This document shows positions 21,311-31,149 of a DNA stretch of 64,000 nt, piece after piece; positions within the stretch are counted from its first letter, which is position 1, and each line of letters begins with the position of its first letter. Where the stretch lies: positions 146,608-210,607 of the forward strand of contig NW_008708402.1 of NCBI RefSeq assembly GCF_000327385.1. The letters run 5' to 3'. The notes below the pieces were generated by a model. The model made no database searches. It saw nothing but the letters and a program-made list of their open reading frames with translations, and had not been told where the DNA came from. Source of the DNA: Lottia gigantea (lineage: Eukaryota > Mollusca > Gastropoda > Lottiidae). The position numbers and the translations under genes are program-made.

Positions 21311-21658
21311 GAAACCTATTGAAAATCAATCGACTATTGACTATCGGAAAACAATTTGATTGGTTGCCTTTATGTCTCATTGACACCCCAGAAGACACAA
21401 ATTTTGACGCTTTCATGTCTAAAATGTCTGGATGTAGCCATATATGTTAATATATTATTGTATAATTAACGAAATGACATGTAGTTGGTCAAAGCTTTTT
21501 TTAATAAAGTCAGTTCATAAGAATGACGTATAAAAGAATACAACGAGAGTCTGCGATGCTCGATTTACTTGGTTTATTTTCAAATATCTACATACTAGTA
21601 TAAAACTGAAAATCGGACTATTTTTTAGGTCGAGCAGTATACATGGTTCTTGTACAGA

Positions 21659-21790
21659 TCACACTAGTCTGCAGTTCTCTTCGTCAAAGTTATCAGTACA
21701 ATCATCTACTCCATCACATATTACATAGTTATCTGTACACAGAAGAAGCCCCTGGACCCGTAGCACAGCTGAACTGGAAATCTGCACAGT
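21659..21790 (-). pseudogene. LDLa mini-gene relic, copy A
   Basis: Homologous to the last exon (43056-43186) of the intact LDLa gene in copy B. It keeps the acceptor (CAATTTTAG before ACTGTGCAG) and the stop codon. It has one extra base in the CTTCTTCTGTGTAC stretch, which shifts the frame in the middle of the LDLa domain. The two upstream exons (signal peptide and first LDLa domain) are absent: the homology jumps at about 21850 to what is 45170 in copy B. It is therefore a dead fragment. Confidence 0.85.
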
Positions 21791-22309
21791 CTAAAATTGA
21801 AAAGGAAACAGGCGATTCAATATTAAGGTATGTATAAATCAAATAAAAGTAAATGTATTGCCATTTCAATTGACATTCTGATACCACGTAGTCAAAAAAT
21901 ACTGGGATAATTTTAAGTTTTCGTGCTTTATTTGTTGTTTTAACTCTTTTAGGATGGCATAATTTCCTTCAAATTTTTTAAGCATGTTACAGTACTCATA
22001 TTGTTTAAAAATTGTTTCATGACCATACATACTATTAATCCATGTAAGAAGACAAGTAACCAAATTTCGTTCGTAATTTATCAATATAAAATGAAAAATA
22101 TTTATTTGGACGTCCTATTGGCTCTAAAGACACATTTACTATAAGTTTCGAGGGTTAGATGCGCCCATCGCTGAACTGGAACTGCAGTATCGTAGTTTGT
22201 TTTATATCACGTTAAAAATTCATCGAAAGTTAGAAATTTATTAAGTGAAAGCTTATGTTGCTCACAAAACTACGACAATTGCACACTGCGTGTAGTCCGT
22301 CTATCTGTG

Positions 22310-22600
22310 CATATTAACCATGAGTCATCTTTCTTTTGACGCACGGACTTCCAGACAGATGGATGCTTTGGTGCATAAAAAAGACAGGAAATCCCCACAA
22401 AATACGAAAAATTTGGGAGATCTCCGCGTAAAAGGCGCCCGGATGCGTCAAAAATCGCTACACATGGCGATTTTTTTTTGACGCACGACGGAGACCATTT
22501 GGCTTCCAAATATATGGAATCATACCCTCTTAAACCAACCATTTCGATTTTTAACGCATGACGGATGGCGCATGACGCGTATATGGAATAAAGATCTAGG
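22310..22600. other. Copy-A-specific insert with GACGCA(C/T)G motifs
   Basis: A more GC-rich stretch absent from the matching place in copy B (about 45600). It holds three related strings, TTTTGACGCACGGACTTCC, TTTTGACGCACGACGGAG and TTTTAACGCATGACGGATG, and a short hairpin AAAATCGC / GCGATTTT at 22450-22475. It could be a small foldback transposon. I could not find target duplications, and the 90-residue minus frame in it has no recognisable domain. Confidence 0.35.
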
Positions 22601-23149
22601 TTATCAAGCTAGGCTAGCAGGTAGTAGGCCTAGTTAGTCGTAAGTGGAGATAAATGACTAACTTATATATCCCTATAATATGAGAAACAATAGTGATAAT
22701 ATTGCCATGACTGTTTTTCAGCATTAAAATTTGCTACTACCGCTTGATGAATATTCTTCAAACTTGCATTCGACCACAAAGATCTGATGTTTTTGCCTTT
22801 GGACACAATGCTTGTGCGTATCTTACGTCACTACGCCAGAACACGTTATGTTGAGAACATAATGTAACATTCAGTTTTGAACACCTTGCGTTCATCATTA
22901 AGGTCATGTTGCGCCATTGATAAAAATGATGAATATCGTTCACAATTACACAATCGCTTATGAAACAAAGGCGAGAAAAGTTAGCCCAACTGTTATTTTG
23001 TCTTGAAGATGATAAACCTGATCAAAATTCATTTTGTTAGGCATTGGCTCGAATAAGCTTTATCACAAATATGTAACCTACGAGAAATGCTTGAATCATA
23101 AGGAGAACCAAATGTAGGCGTAAGGCGCAATTTGGCGTCAATGGGTTTA
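22601..23149. other. No recognisable feature
   Basis: Intergenic sequence of copy A between the insert above and the block matching 52195 onward. I see no coding signal and no repeat that recurs in this window. Confidence 0.5.
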
Positions 23150-23979
23150 GAGACCGCCCATTTATTAAGATGACTAAAAGGCGTAACTGCTTTCCACAGT
23201 TTTTTTTAACTTTTGAAAGCGGACAAAGGAGTTTATGCAGTACAATACACGGTTGCAGGGTTGTAACTACATCAAGGCATTTGCCTCATGCAGAGAGTTA
23301 CATGTACCTGTACATGTACATTTATAGAGTTGGCAGGATATTTTCATAAAAATTATAGATTTTGATTTGATTCGCAGTTGTTAGTGATAAATTATTACTT
23401 TGGCTAATCAAAGTTAAAAGGGGTCACTCTGACACGCAAAATTCCGTGCGATAGCGCTTAAATTGAGCCCTGTGTACTCGAATTCAGTAAATATTCAAAA
23501 TACTTGAATCTGAATTAACACATATCAATAATATTTCGATGTTAGCCAACACTCACATTTGTTGAATACAAATGAAACATATTATGCAACAATTGAGAGA
23601 GATATTGATAACAGAAGAAATACTAGTAAAGTACTTTCTGCTTATTCATGAAGATATTTGGTCACATTTTCCAGATTTAACAGTACTCTTGGAAACCATA
23701 GAGTAGCTAAAATCCAAATAAGTGAAACCATGTATTGAATAAACACAGTCTTGATATCAAGCAATTTTAAATGTTTTAACCCCTTCAATACAAATTCAAG
23801 ACTCAAAATGTATATGATGGATGACAGAGACTTCCGCTGCAATGAGATCCAATCATTTTCAAAAGTCTCTTTACTCCCTAGTTGTATTTCATAAGAGAAA
23901 AAAAACTTAATTATAGGTCTGAGAAAGATTCTTTACCTCTACACGGAATTTTACTATTGAATCTGGAAACTTTTAGATT

Positions 23980-24225
23980 GTTTGGCACAATGCCACTTTT
24001 CTGTGATCTGATAGCAAGTTAGACGGGATAGTTTAATATACTCAGTATCATTCTGGTCACAGAAAAGTGCCATTGTGCCAAACAATCTACTATAGCTAGC
24101 TGGACGCGATAGTTTTATATGCTCTAGACAAATTCTGACCACAGAATAGTGCCAAACCATATCAAGTTCGACGAGATAGTTTGATAAGCTCATACTGATA
24201 ACAGATAACTGCCATCTTACCAAAT
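23980..24225. repeat. Minisatellite, three units of about 78 bp (copy A)
   Basis: Three degenerate tandem units, each with a GACG(G/C/A)GATAGTTT core, a CTC-rich step, ATTCTG(G/A)(T/C)CACAGAA and AGTGCCA-like strings. Equivalent units with GGACACGATAGT cores occur at 53295-53490 in copy B, so the array is ancestral. No function is apparent. Confidence 0.7.
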
Positions 24226-25669
24226 ACAATCTCTTTCCTTCTGAATGCGCTTTATTTTTCGTTTTCTTATCAGAATTATCGATTTTTCTTTTGTCTATTT
24301 TATTATCTAAAATGTAATTCCAAAATTTACATTTAAATATTAAAATCTCAGTAAGTACATAAGCAAAACATGCAACACGAACATGAAGAAACACTCTTAG
24401 GCAATTTTTCTGCACCAACAAGACTGGAAAGTGTCTCAGCCGGGAAATTCTAGAACTGTCATATGTCTTATGTCATTTGTCAATGTTCAACTAGTACAGT
24501 TGCAAATTATCTTATTGTAACTTTCGTAGCTTATTGAAAATGATTTGGGCATTTCTTCTGTGTAAATTGACCCTACTTCTGATGATGAATGTATATATTT
24601 CCACCGGAAATATCTTCAGACGAAGATATCAGATTGGAGAACACAGGAGATTCAATTGATGATATTGATATATATCGGTCTGGTATTTCAGATGCTTCAA
24701 TAAACATTGATGATTCAGTTGGCATGGTATGACCCGTCATTATAATGAGCGTTTCAGTCCATGGTGGCGTACTGTATAAATTCAAATATTCTGACGGTAA
24801 GTATTGCGATGTTAAAATTGATGTTGACAGCGCAGATAATTTGTTTGTCTATAGCATTGTACTTGATTTTAGTGATGCCGTATCTCTTTGCTCTAATGAC
24901 TCGAACTGATGAGACAATATCAACGTTGTCAACTCTTTATACATTACAGCATCATCGGATGCGGTTGAAGCTGATGCCATTTCAGATGAAATAGGCGATG
25001 TGATAGTTACAGTTATCTTGTGGTTTAAGGTGTCTATCTCGGATGAATTTAAATATGAATCGCTTACACTACTATTCATAAATGGCATTGTATGTGTATT
25101 AGTGTAGTTGACCATACGCTGACTTTTGAAACCTGCAAAATATTTGTAATTAATAGTACCTATTTGTCAATAAGGAAATGGATTTCGAAGCCGACACCTG
25201 ATCTATTTTCTCAAGCACTGGGATAAGATGCATATAGTTGATACATTACCATTTCTAAATAACAAAGTCCTGATGTGGAAATCAGGGCAATACTCAGTGG
25301 ATCTATTGCAACTGACAAGCACCGTTCAAAATTTACCTTGAAAACAAATCTTTCTGTAGTAATTCACGTCTTTTGGCAGCACTTCGTCTACTTGTATAAA
25401 ATCTCCTGGGTTTTCCGAAAGATACATATCGCAGAATTGTTTATCTTTATAAGCTATAAAACATTGCTCAGTGCTGTTGAGTATTACAGACAGACACAAG
25501 TTGTTACAATCCTTTTCACTATCTACTACTCTAACTGTTTTCTGTTTTCCTTCGACTGGTAACAATGAGGTCAGCTCCATTGTACATTCTCCTGAAAGGA
25601 AGACGTTTGGAACGCATGTCTCGATATCAGAAACATTTTGTGATCACACAGAGTAACAGCAGTGTACAT

Positions 25670-26165
25670 ACATGCGCGCATTGTAAAGATATAAAATGAA
25701 TTTGGCATATAGTTCCAGCTGTTATTTTCGTCGTCAAGTAGATTCTTAAAACAAGGATGGACATAAGGACTCAGACAACTAAAACTTTTTATGTAAATCG
25801 AATGAAGTCCATGTTATTCTTAGAAATCCTCTTTCTTCCTTATTTTTCGGGTTTTTGCATGGATATTTTTGGTCTAAATTTGGAATTTGTGAAATGAGAG
25901 ATTTTCATGCGGAAGGATAATTCTTAAAATAGTCGTTTTGTGTTCAGTGACTGTCAAGCGGATGTTAATCGAATGTTGTGGTCTAATTTCTGTTTGGCTA
26001 GCTAAAGATTTTCATGGTCATGATATATTGACTTTTTGTCCAGAAACTAAGTATTGGTCAAGCTTTCAATTTCATGAGACACATTGGAAAGTTTTTAATG
26101 AGATTTCTGGAAAAAGTTATAGAAGGTTGAATTTCGCGATTTAACATGGAAAGAGATGGCAAATG
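25670..26165. other. Copy-A-specific insert, unidentified
   Basis: About 490 bases present here but absent at the matching point near 57065 in copy B. It contains one 68-residue plus-strand frame (25938-26144) with no recognisable domain. I could not define terminal repeats or a target duplication. Confidence 0.4.
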
Positions 26166-26433
26166 AATCACCGGTCGGAGTCCATACATATCTAAAGACA
26201 GAAATGCACGAGTTTTCTCCCATATTTCTTACCTCTAATGGATTGTCATTGCTTATTTAAAATGAAGGGAGATGCCCTTTCAACACATGTGGAATTTTAC
26301 TATGATCTCAATTTTGGTTTGTATTTTTAGAGATTTTTCTCAAATGTTAATTTAGTGAGAAATTCGTCATGAAGAAACTCTGACCTGAGACGCATAGGGT
26401 TTGAGTTTTCAATAAAAATATTATTAACTTGTA

Positions 26434-26968
26434 CAGTGGTGTAACCTATATTCGTTCATATAATGATTCAACATCGAATTTCGTCAAAATGAACAATAAC
26501 CGCCATATATTCATGCGTAACCAACTCTCTAAATACATCACCGTTTTTCGTGTACAATGTTTGATTTATAAATAGGTCGAGAAAAACACGTTGTATGGAT
26601 ACAGATTGTAGATTTTTTCTGCTGACACGGAATCCGCTAGTTTTTCACGTGACTTCGTTCACTGGAATATATTTTTTCGCAGACACATGGAATTGCGATT
26701 AGAGCTTGAAATTATAAGGAAATTTGGCCAAAAAAAGTGTGATAATTGGTAATAACTGAAATCCGCCATTTTTCACATGTTAAAATAAATGATAAATTGG
26801 ACGTGGCTTTGAAACGACAACAAAAATTCTGCAAGTTGACGTTGTAGAGATAACCCATGTTTATCAAAACATACCATTGCAGGGGTCACTCGAGGTCGCA
26901 GTTGTAAATTATTTATCATTTCCGGAGATGCACGAAAAATAGGTTAGCACGAAATTCGGTTACATGAC
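26434..26968. mobile_element. TA-flanked mariner-like MITE
   Basis: About 535 bp inserted between TA dinucleotides (26432-26433 and 26969-26970). The outer ends, CAGTGGTGTAACC on the left and GTCATGTAACC on the inverted right, share a TGTAACC core. Copy B reads CTTGTACTCCATCC straight through at about 57325-57340, the empty site. It has no coding capacity. Tc1/mariner-type assignment rests on the TA duplication and CAGT-like end only. Confidence 0.6.
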
Positions 26969-27337
26969 TATGCTCCATCCATTGAAAAAAGATCTTGATA
27001 ACCACACGACATAAACTCATCTGTAAAGTTTGTCAAATAAGCTTAAAGAGGTTTTCCAAGAAGTAAAAGACAAGAGAAAATACATACCGATACATGTATA
27101 TTGTTGGCATATGAATGCATAATGGCGGTCACATAGCATTGTTTCCCACTCAAAGGAATTGGTTGGATCTTCATGTAAACGGACGCATCTGTCAGATTGA
27201 ATGGCGTTTGGTCCTGGAGAAAACCATCGAGTCTAATTTCCATCACCGTCACCATCAGTCCATTGGTTGCATTCAGTGGTTGCATCTAGGACATAACACG
27301 GAGCCCTTAAGGCGCAATTGTAAACATATTTATTTAT

Positions 27338-27606
27338 TATTTCGTTTAAACGAAATAATTATTTCGTTTAAACGAAATAATTAATTCGTTTAAACGAATT
27401 AACATAATTTATTTGGTTTAAACGAAATTTCGATTAAACGAATTAATTATTTCGTTTAAACGAATTAATTATTTCGTTTAAAAAGGAATGTTATTTCGTT
27501 TAAACGAAATAATTAATTCATCTAAACGAAATACCCTATGTTTATTTCGTTTAAACGAAATAATTAATTCGTTTAAACGAAATAACTAATTCGTTTAAAC
27601 GAAATA
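27338..27606. repeat. 22-bp palindromic satellite (TTTCGTTTAAACGAAA)
   Basis: About twelve units, mostly spaced 22 bp, each a palindrome around CGTTTAAACG and alternating with AATAATTAATT or AATAATTATT linkers. Nine units keep a perfect GTTTAAAC. Because each unit is self-complementary, the whole 270 bp can fold as many hairpins or as one long one. It lies exactly between the truncated lectin exon relic and the open frame of the Penelope element, so it may be the element's 5' repeat or a target. Confidence 0.9.
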
Positions 27607-27802
27607 AACCACACTTCAAGAGAAGCTGACCACCATTCGTACCAAGTCTCTATCATCACCTGCCGTCGACCGCATCGTTTCTCATGCCCTGTCCTGGGCC
27701 CGTCGCTCCTATGGGAAACGTCTCACTCAAGCTGTAATCTCCAAATTCTACCAAACAATCAACGAAACAAAAACCAGAGTAACCATATCTCTACCAACTG
27801 AA

Positions 27803-28732
27803 ATGGACACTACACCTGCACCATCTAGAGCCAACACGCTGCCGAACCAAACCCCTAAACGAGCCCGAAGTTCACCTACTCCTAGTCCAGCAGACATAGG
27901 TAAACGCTCTCGTAGAGAGGGCACACCCCTTCTCTTTTCACTTTCAGACTCGTCTTCCCCTTCCACACCATCTGAATCTTCACCACGTGATCCAGGATCC
28001 GCCAACCTTTCTTCCTTCTGTGCGTTTTTGGACCAGCAAAACACCCCTCAGTCTCCATCCAAGTCGAGACGTGTATCCAGACCTTCCCCTCCTCGAACCA
28101 GATCCCAGTCCGTTCCCAATGCTACAATTCTAACAACTACCAAACCAGTACCAATCACACCGTCGACGACCATTATATCCGCTACCAAACCGTATTATCA
28201 CCAAACCAAGGACAAATCATTATGGAAACTACCTGCTCTAAAGAAATCTACCTTAATAATTGGATCATCTAACCTGAATCGAATTACCAAAACCAGTTCA
28301 GACACCGAAATACATTCTTACCCCGGTGCCCAAATCCATCACATACAGTCAATCCTGGAATCATATGACCACGATCCCAAACCTACTACCATTATTCTTC
28401 ATGTAGGCCTCAACAACCGTGATCAGATACCAAAGACCTCTTTTAACCAAGCCCAGAAATTAATCGCCACAGCCAACAAAACCTTCCCAAACTCCAAGAT
28501 CCTCTTCACATGTATACCCATTTCAAATAAAATCTCGAAGAAAGCACAACAGAATCTCAGCACTCTCAACAGCATGATGATGGAGTCTAGTATCAACAGC
28601 GCAACAATCTTACCACCCTACGAAGAAGAATTCGAAACAGTTGATAATCTTCATTGGTCTCCAGAAACAGCAAACAGCATCTATTTGTTTTGGATACACC
28701 AGCTTCAAGCATCGAGTAAGTCTTTAAACTAA
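27803..28732 (+). CDS. Penelope ORF1, SGNH-hydrolase-like
   Basis: A 309-residue frame. About residues 1-140 are Ser/Pro/Thr-rich and probably disordered. About residues 150-305 resemble a GDSL/SGNH esterase: STLIIGSSNLNRI (block I position), SYPGAQIHHIQSIL (block II-like Gly), ILHVGLNNRDQ (block III with Gly-x-Asn-Asn) and a final NLHWSPETANS (block V His). Block I has GSS in place of the usual GDS. SGNH domains are known in ORF1 of CR1-type LINEs, where they may act on lipids or esters. The open frame continues upstream to 27608 with protein-like composition, so the true start is probably lost. It ends 13 bases into the frame that leads to the RT. Confidence 0.65.
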   Translation: MDTTPAPSRANTLPNQTPKRARSSPTPSPADIGKRSRREGTPLLFSLSDSSSPSTPSESSPRDPGSANLSSFCAFLDQQNTPQSPSKSRRVSRPSPPRTRSQSVPNATILTTTKPVPITPSTTIISATKPYYHQTKDKSLWKLPALKKSTLIIGSSNLNRITKTSSDTEIHSYPGAQIHHIQSILESYDHDPKPTTIILHVGLNNRDQIPKTSFNQAQKLIATANKTFPNSKILFTCIPISNKISKKAQQNLSTLNSMMMESSINSATILPPYEEEFETVDNLHWSPETANSIYLFWIHQLQASSKSLN

Positions 28733-28785
28733 TTACTGGGGATAAAAAAACTGAGAGGCCACCGCTAGGCCAAACTGTAGTTAAC

Positions 28786-30951
28786 TTGAGCCGCAAAATT
28801 CTCACACCCCTTCAGCATTCAATCTTAGACCGTGGACTTAAGTTTATTCCCACACCAAAGATAGCTAACTTGAATTATCTCCGACCATCCATTGAACGAT
28901 TTCAACGAAACCTTAGCTGCACATATTTTTTTCGAAACCACCCCCCACGTGGTGCTAGAACAATGTTTATTCCTAAATCCACGTGGACACCCCCTCAGGC
29001 CGCCATCCATCCTGATATATTGAAAGCATTTGCGAGTATGAATAGCCAAACAGTGAATCTTTCCATGACACACGAAAAGCCTAATCTCACACGAGTGGAA
29101 CGTGAAGCGTTAAACTTACTTAAGAAAGACGATAGCATTATTATTAAAAAGAGTGACAAAGGTTCATGTTGTGTCATTCTGAATAGGGAGGATTACGTTT
29201 CAGAAGCAGAGAATCAACTGAATAATCCTAAACATTATGCCATTTTACCGAAACCAAGTTTCAAAGAAACTGCTAACATGATTAATAATATTCTTGCCGA
29301 TTTAGTCAAAACTAGTTATCTCAAACAGAAACAATATGACTATCTGTCTGCCAAACCTGATTGTCGCGAGAGACATTTGTACACTTTGCCTAAAATCCAT
29401 AAGAATCCAACCAAGGAGTGGTTTATCTCGAATAAAATCCCGAAAGGCCGCCCGATTATATCTGACTGTTGTAGTGAGTCATATGCAGTGTCAGAATACA
29501 TTGATCATTTCTTACTACCTCTAGCATGCCAACATCGCGCCTACCTTAAAGACACAACCGATTTTGTCAATAAAATAAAAAATCTTCGAGTTCCCTCTAA
29601 TGCTATTTTAATTTCTATCGACGTTTCTTCTATGTATACCAATATCGATAACACTACTGGTTTAACGGCAGTTCGTAAAGCTTTTAATAGAAACCCAGAT
29701 CCAAACAGACCCGACGATGCAATTCTACAGCTTTTAGAGATTTGTCTTAGTCGAAACGATTTCACATTTAATGGTAAAACATATTTACAAACTTCAGGGA
29801 CAGCAATGGGCAAACGATTCGCCCCTTCGTACGCAAACCTTTTCATGGCAGAGTGGGAACGTGAGGTGTTGCCCCATGACATTTTTATGGTTTGGACTTA
29901 TTCAATCGAACAGTTTTGGGAATTCTTTGAAATTCTCAACAACCACCACCCTTCTATCAAACTAACCGCAAACGTGAGTGACAAAAGCATAGACTTTCTC
30001 GATACCACAGTCTTTAAGGGAGATTCCATAGCAGAAACAAATAAACTGGATATTAAAGTGTATTTCAAAGAAACTGATACTCATCAACTCTTGCACAAGA
30101 GCTCCTTTCACCCAAAACATACCTTTTCTGGTATAATTAAGTCACAAGTTTTACGATTTCATCGAATTTGTACAAGATCTTCTGATTTCAACCAAGCCTG
30201 TACGATTGTTTTCTCAAAACTGAAAGAGCGTGGGTACTCTAAACGATTTTTACGAAACATAAAAAATTCCACCTTAGCACAGATAGCAGCCAAAAACAGA
30301 CTTTATGCCGAAGTACCTCAAGGTTTAAGAAGTGCTCCATGTTTGTCCAGTAGATGCAAAACATGTCCCTTTATATCAGAAACTCATTATTTTGTAAGCA
30401 ACTCTACGAATAAAAGGTACCCGATCCAGGAACATCTAACATGTGAACATTCGAATGTAATATATTTAATTTCATGCAAGAAATGCCCCAAACAATATGT
30501 AGGAGAAACTAAGAATAATTTACGAACTCGCTTTAATGCTCATAGGTCAGACATCAAATTAAAGAAAGACAAGCCTGTTTCTAATCATTTCAACCTCAAC
30601 GACCATTCAATAGACGATCTCACCCTAATCCCAATTGAGCGAATAGAAATTGACTTGCCAGAAGATGAAACTACCAAATTCCGTCAATCTAGGGAGGCCC
30701 ATTGGATTGAGACATTGAATACAGCAAGACCTATAGGACTAAATATTCATCATAATGTAGGCATAGCACCCTTTGTTGTCCCGTTTAATACAACCAGCAA
30801 TCGAGCAAGCAAGATAGTTCATGCCCACTATAAGAGCCTTCAAGAGAAATTCCCCCATGTCTATAAGCAGAAAATGATAGTTGCATATTCAAAAAATAAG
30901 AACTTAAATGATAATATTGTTCACAGTAAACTAAAAACAATCAGTACATAA
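28786..30951 (+). CDS. Penelope ORF2: RT + zinc motif + GIY-YIG endonuclease
   Basis: A 721-residue frame. The start shown is a TTG; the frame is open from 28720, overlapping the end of ORF1, and the first ATG lies much later. N-terminal PLE signature: LTPLQHSILDRGLKF. RT landmarks: GRPIISDCCSES, AILISIDVSSMYTNI (motif A Asp) and TSGTAMGKRFAPSYANLFMA (motif B). Between motif B and DIFMVWTYSIEQF the core is shorter than usual and the canonical Asp-Asp box is not seen, so polymerase activity is unlikely. C-terminal part: a Cys cluster (CLSSRCKTCPF) and a GIY-YIG domain with VIYLISCKKCPKQYVGETK, the catalytic Arg in LRTRFNAHR, and a Glu further on. Neptune-type affinity is inferred from this zinc motif ahead of GIY-YIG. 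Confidence 0.85.
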   Translation: MSRKILTPLQHSILDRGLKFIPTPKIANLNYLRPSIERFQRNLSCTYFFRNHPPRGARTMFIPKSTWTPPQAAIHPDILKAFASMNSQTVNLSMTHEKPNLTRVEREALNLLKKDDSIIIKKSDKGSCCVILNREDYVSEAENQLNNPKHYAILPKPSFKETANMINNILADLVKTSYLKQKQYDYLSAKPDCRERHLYTLPKIHKNPTKEWFISNKIPKGRPIISDCCSESYAVSEYIDHFLLPLACQHRAYLKDTTDFVNKIKNLRVPSNAILISIDVSSMYTNIDNTTGLTAVRKAFNRNPDPNRPDDAILQLLEICLSRNDFTFNGKTYLQTSGTAMGKRFAPSYANLFMAEWEREVLPHDIFMVWTYSIEQFWEFFEILNNHHPSIKLTANVSDKSIDFLDTTVFKGDSIAETNKLDIKVYFKETDTHQLLHKSSFHPKHTFSGIIKSQVLRFHRICTRSSDFNQACTIVFSKLKERGYSKRFLRNIKNSTLAQIAAKNRLYAEVPQGLRSAPCLSSRCKTCPFISETHYFVSNSTNKRYPIQEHLTCEHSNVIYLISCKKCPKQYVGETKNNLRTRFNAHRSDIKLKKDKPVSNHFNLNDHSIDDLTLIPIERIEIDLPEDETTKFRQSREAHWIETLNTARPIGLNIHHNVGIAPFVVPFNTTSNRASKIVHAHYKSLQEKFPHVYKQKMIVAYSKNKNLNDNIVHSKLKTIST

Positions 30952-30965
30952 CAGATACTATACTT

Positions 30966-30982
30966 CTCGCCCATCGGGCGAG
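30966..30982 (+). terminator. Penelope 3' hairpin followed by T-rich run
   Basis: A perfect 7-bp stem CTCGCCC/GGGCGAG with an ATC loop, followed by TTATTTTTT, 15 bases after the RT stop codon. In a retroelement this could be an RNA signal for reverse transcriptase recognition or 3' end formation. Neither is shown, and the label terminator is only the nearest available type. I did not find the conserved core of a hammerhead ribozyme here. Confidence 0.5.
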
Positions 30983-31149
30983 TTATTTTTTCTAATTTCA
31001 GATCAGAATAAGAACAGAAGAAAACCCAATATCAAGACCCTTAATCCTAATTTCTAAATAAAGTGTCTGCTCCACCCTAGGCCTGTACATTTGGGAGAAT
31101 CAAACCCTCCCTTCCCCGAAATCAAAAACCGTGCATCGAAATATAGCCA

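Larger units (their letters stand above)
1563..27293. repeat. Segmental duplication, copy A (decayed)
   Basis: Seen directly: blocks of this interval align in the same order and orientation with 38093-57640. Examples are 1563-1800 with 38093-38420, 15035-16135 with 39020-40135, 16770-17870 with 40140-41045, 19850-21800 with 41095-43190, 21870-22300 with 45180-45600, 23150-24560 with 52195-53780, 24560-25680 with 55840-57060, and 27000-27293 with 57330-57620. Copy A has lost several segments of the ancestral block, including one whole lectin-mucin gene and most of the LDLa gene. It has gained a Polinton, a Harbinger-type element, a piggyBac element and a MITE. The right boundary falls inside a lectin exon, just before the palindromic array and Penelope element. 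Confidence 0.85.
24555..27293 (-). pseudogene. Relic of lectin-mucin gene 2, copy A
   Basis: Three exons recognisable by near-identity to gene 2 in copy B: a lectin C-terminal-half fragment (about 27091-27293), a PAN exon (25337-25591) and a Ser/Thr-rich exon (about 24555-25132). The PAN exon is intact and differs from its partner by three residues in 84. The lectin fragment has an in-frame stop and ends abruptly where the palindromic array and Penelope element begin, so the upstream exons are gone. The Ser/Thr exon has a frameshift and an internal deletion. The terminal transmembrane exon is missing. The gene is dead, probably after the Penelope insertion or the deletion. Confidence 0.85.
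27607..31115 (+). mobile_element. Penelope-like element, Neptune type
   Basis: About 3.5 kb with two plus-strand frames: an upstream SGNH-hydrolase-like ORF and a reverse transcriptase with C-terminal zinc-binding and GIY-YIG endonuclease domains, the hallmark of Neptune/Penelope-like elements. The 3' region has a hairpin and a tail that recurs, inverted, at 44336-44470. The left edge abuts the palindromic array. The first frame is open from 27608 without an ATG until 27803, so the copy is probably 5'-truncated. It appears inactive because the RT core is shortened around its catalytic box. Confidence 0.85.

Noticed and set aside
27338-27606. CRISPR array
   Set aside because: Regular spacing of short palindromes, but the linkers are not unique spacers and the context is an animal genome.
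27748-28044. 98-residue minus-strand frame opposite Penelope ORF1
   Set aside because: Low-complexity shadow of the Ser/Pro-rich plus-strand ORF1; no independent signal.
30952-31115. Hammerhead ribozyme in the Penelope 3' region
   Set aside because: Penelope elements often carry one, but I could not find the CTGATGA and GAAA core in the right arrangement here; only a plain hairpin is present.
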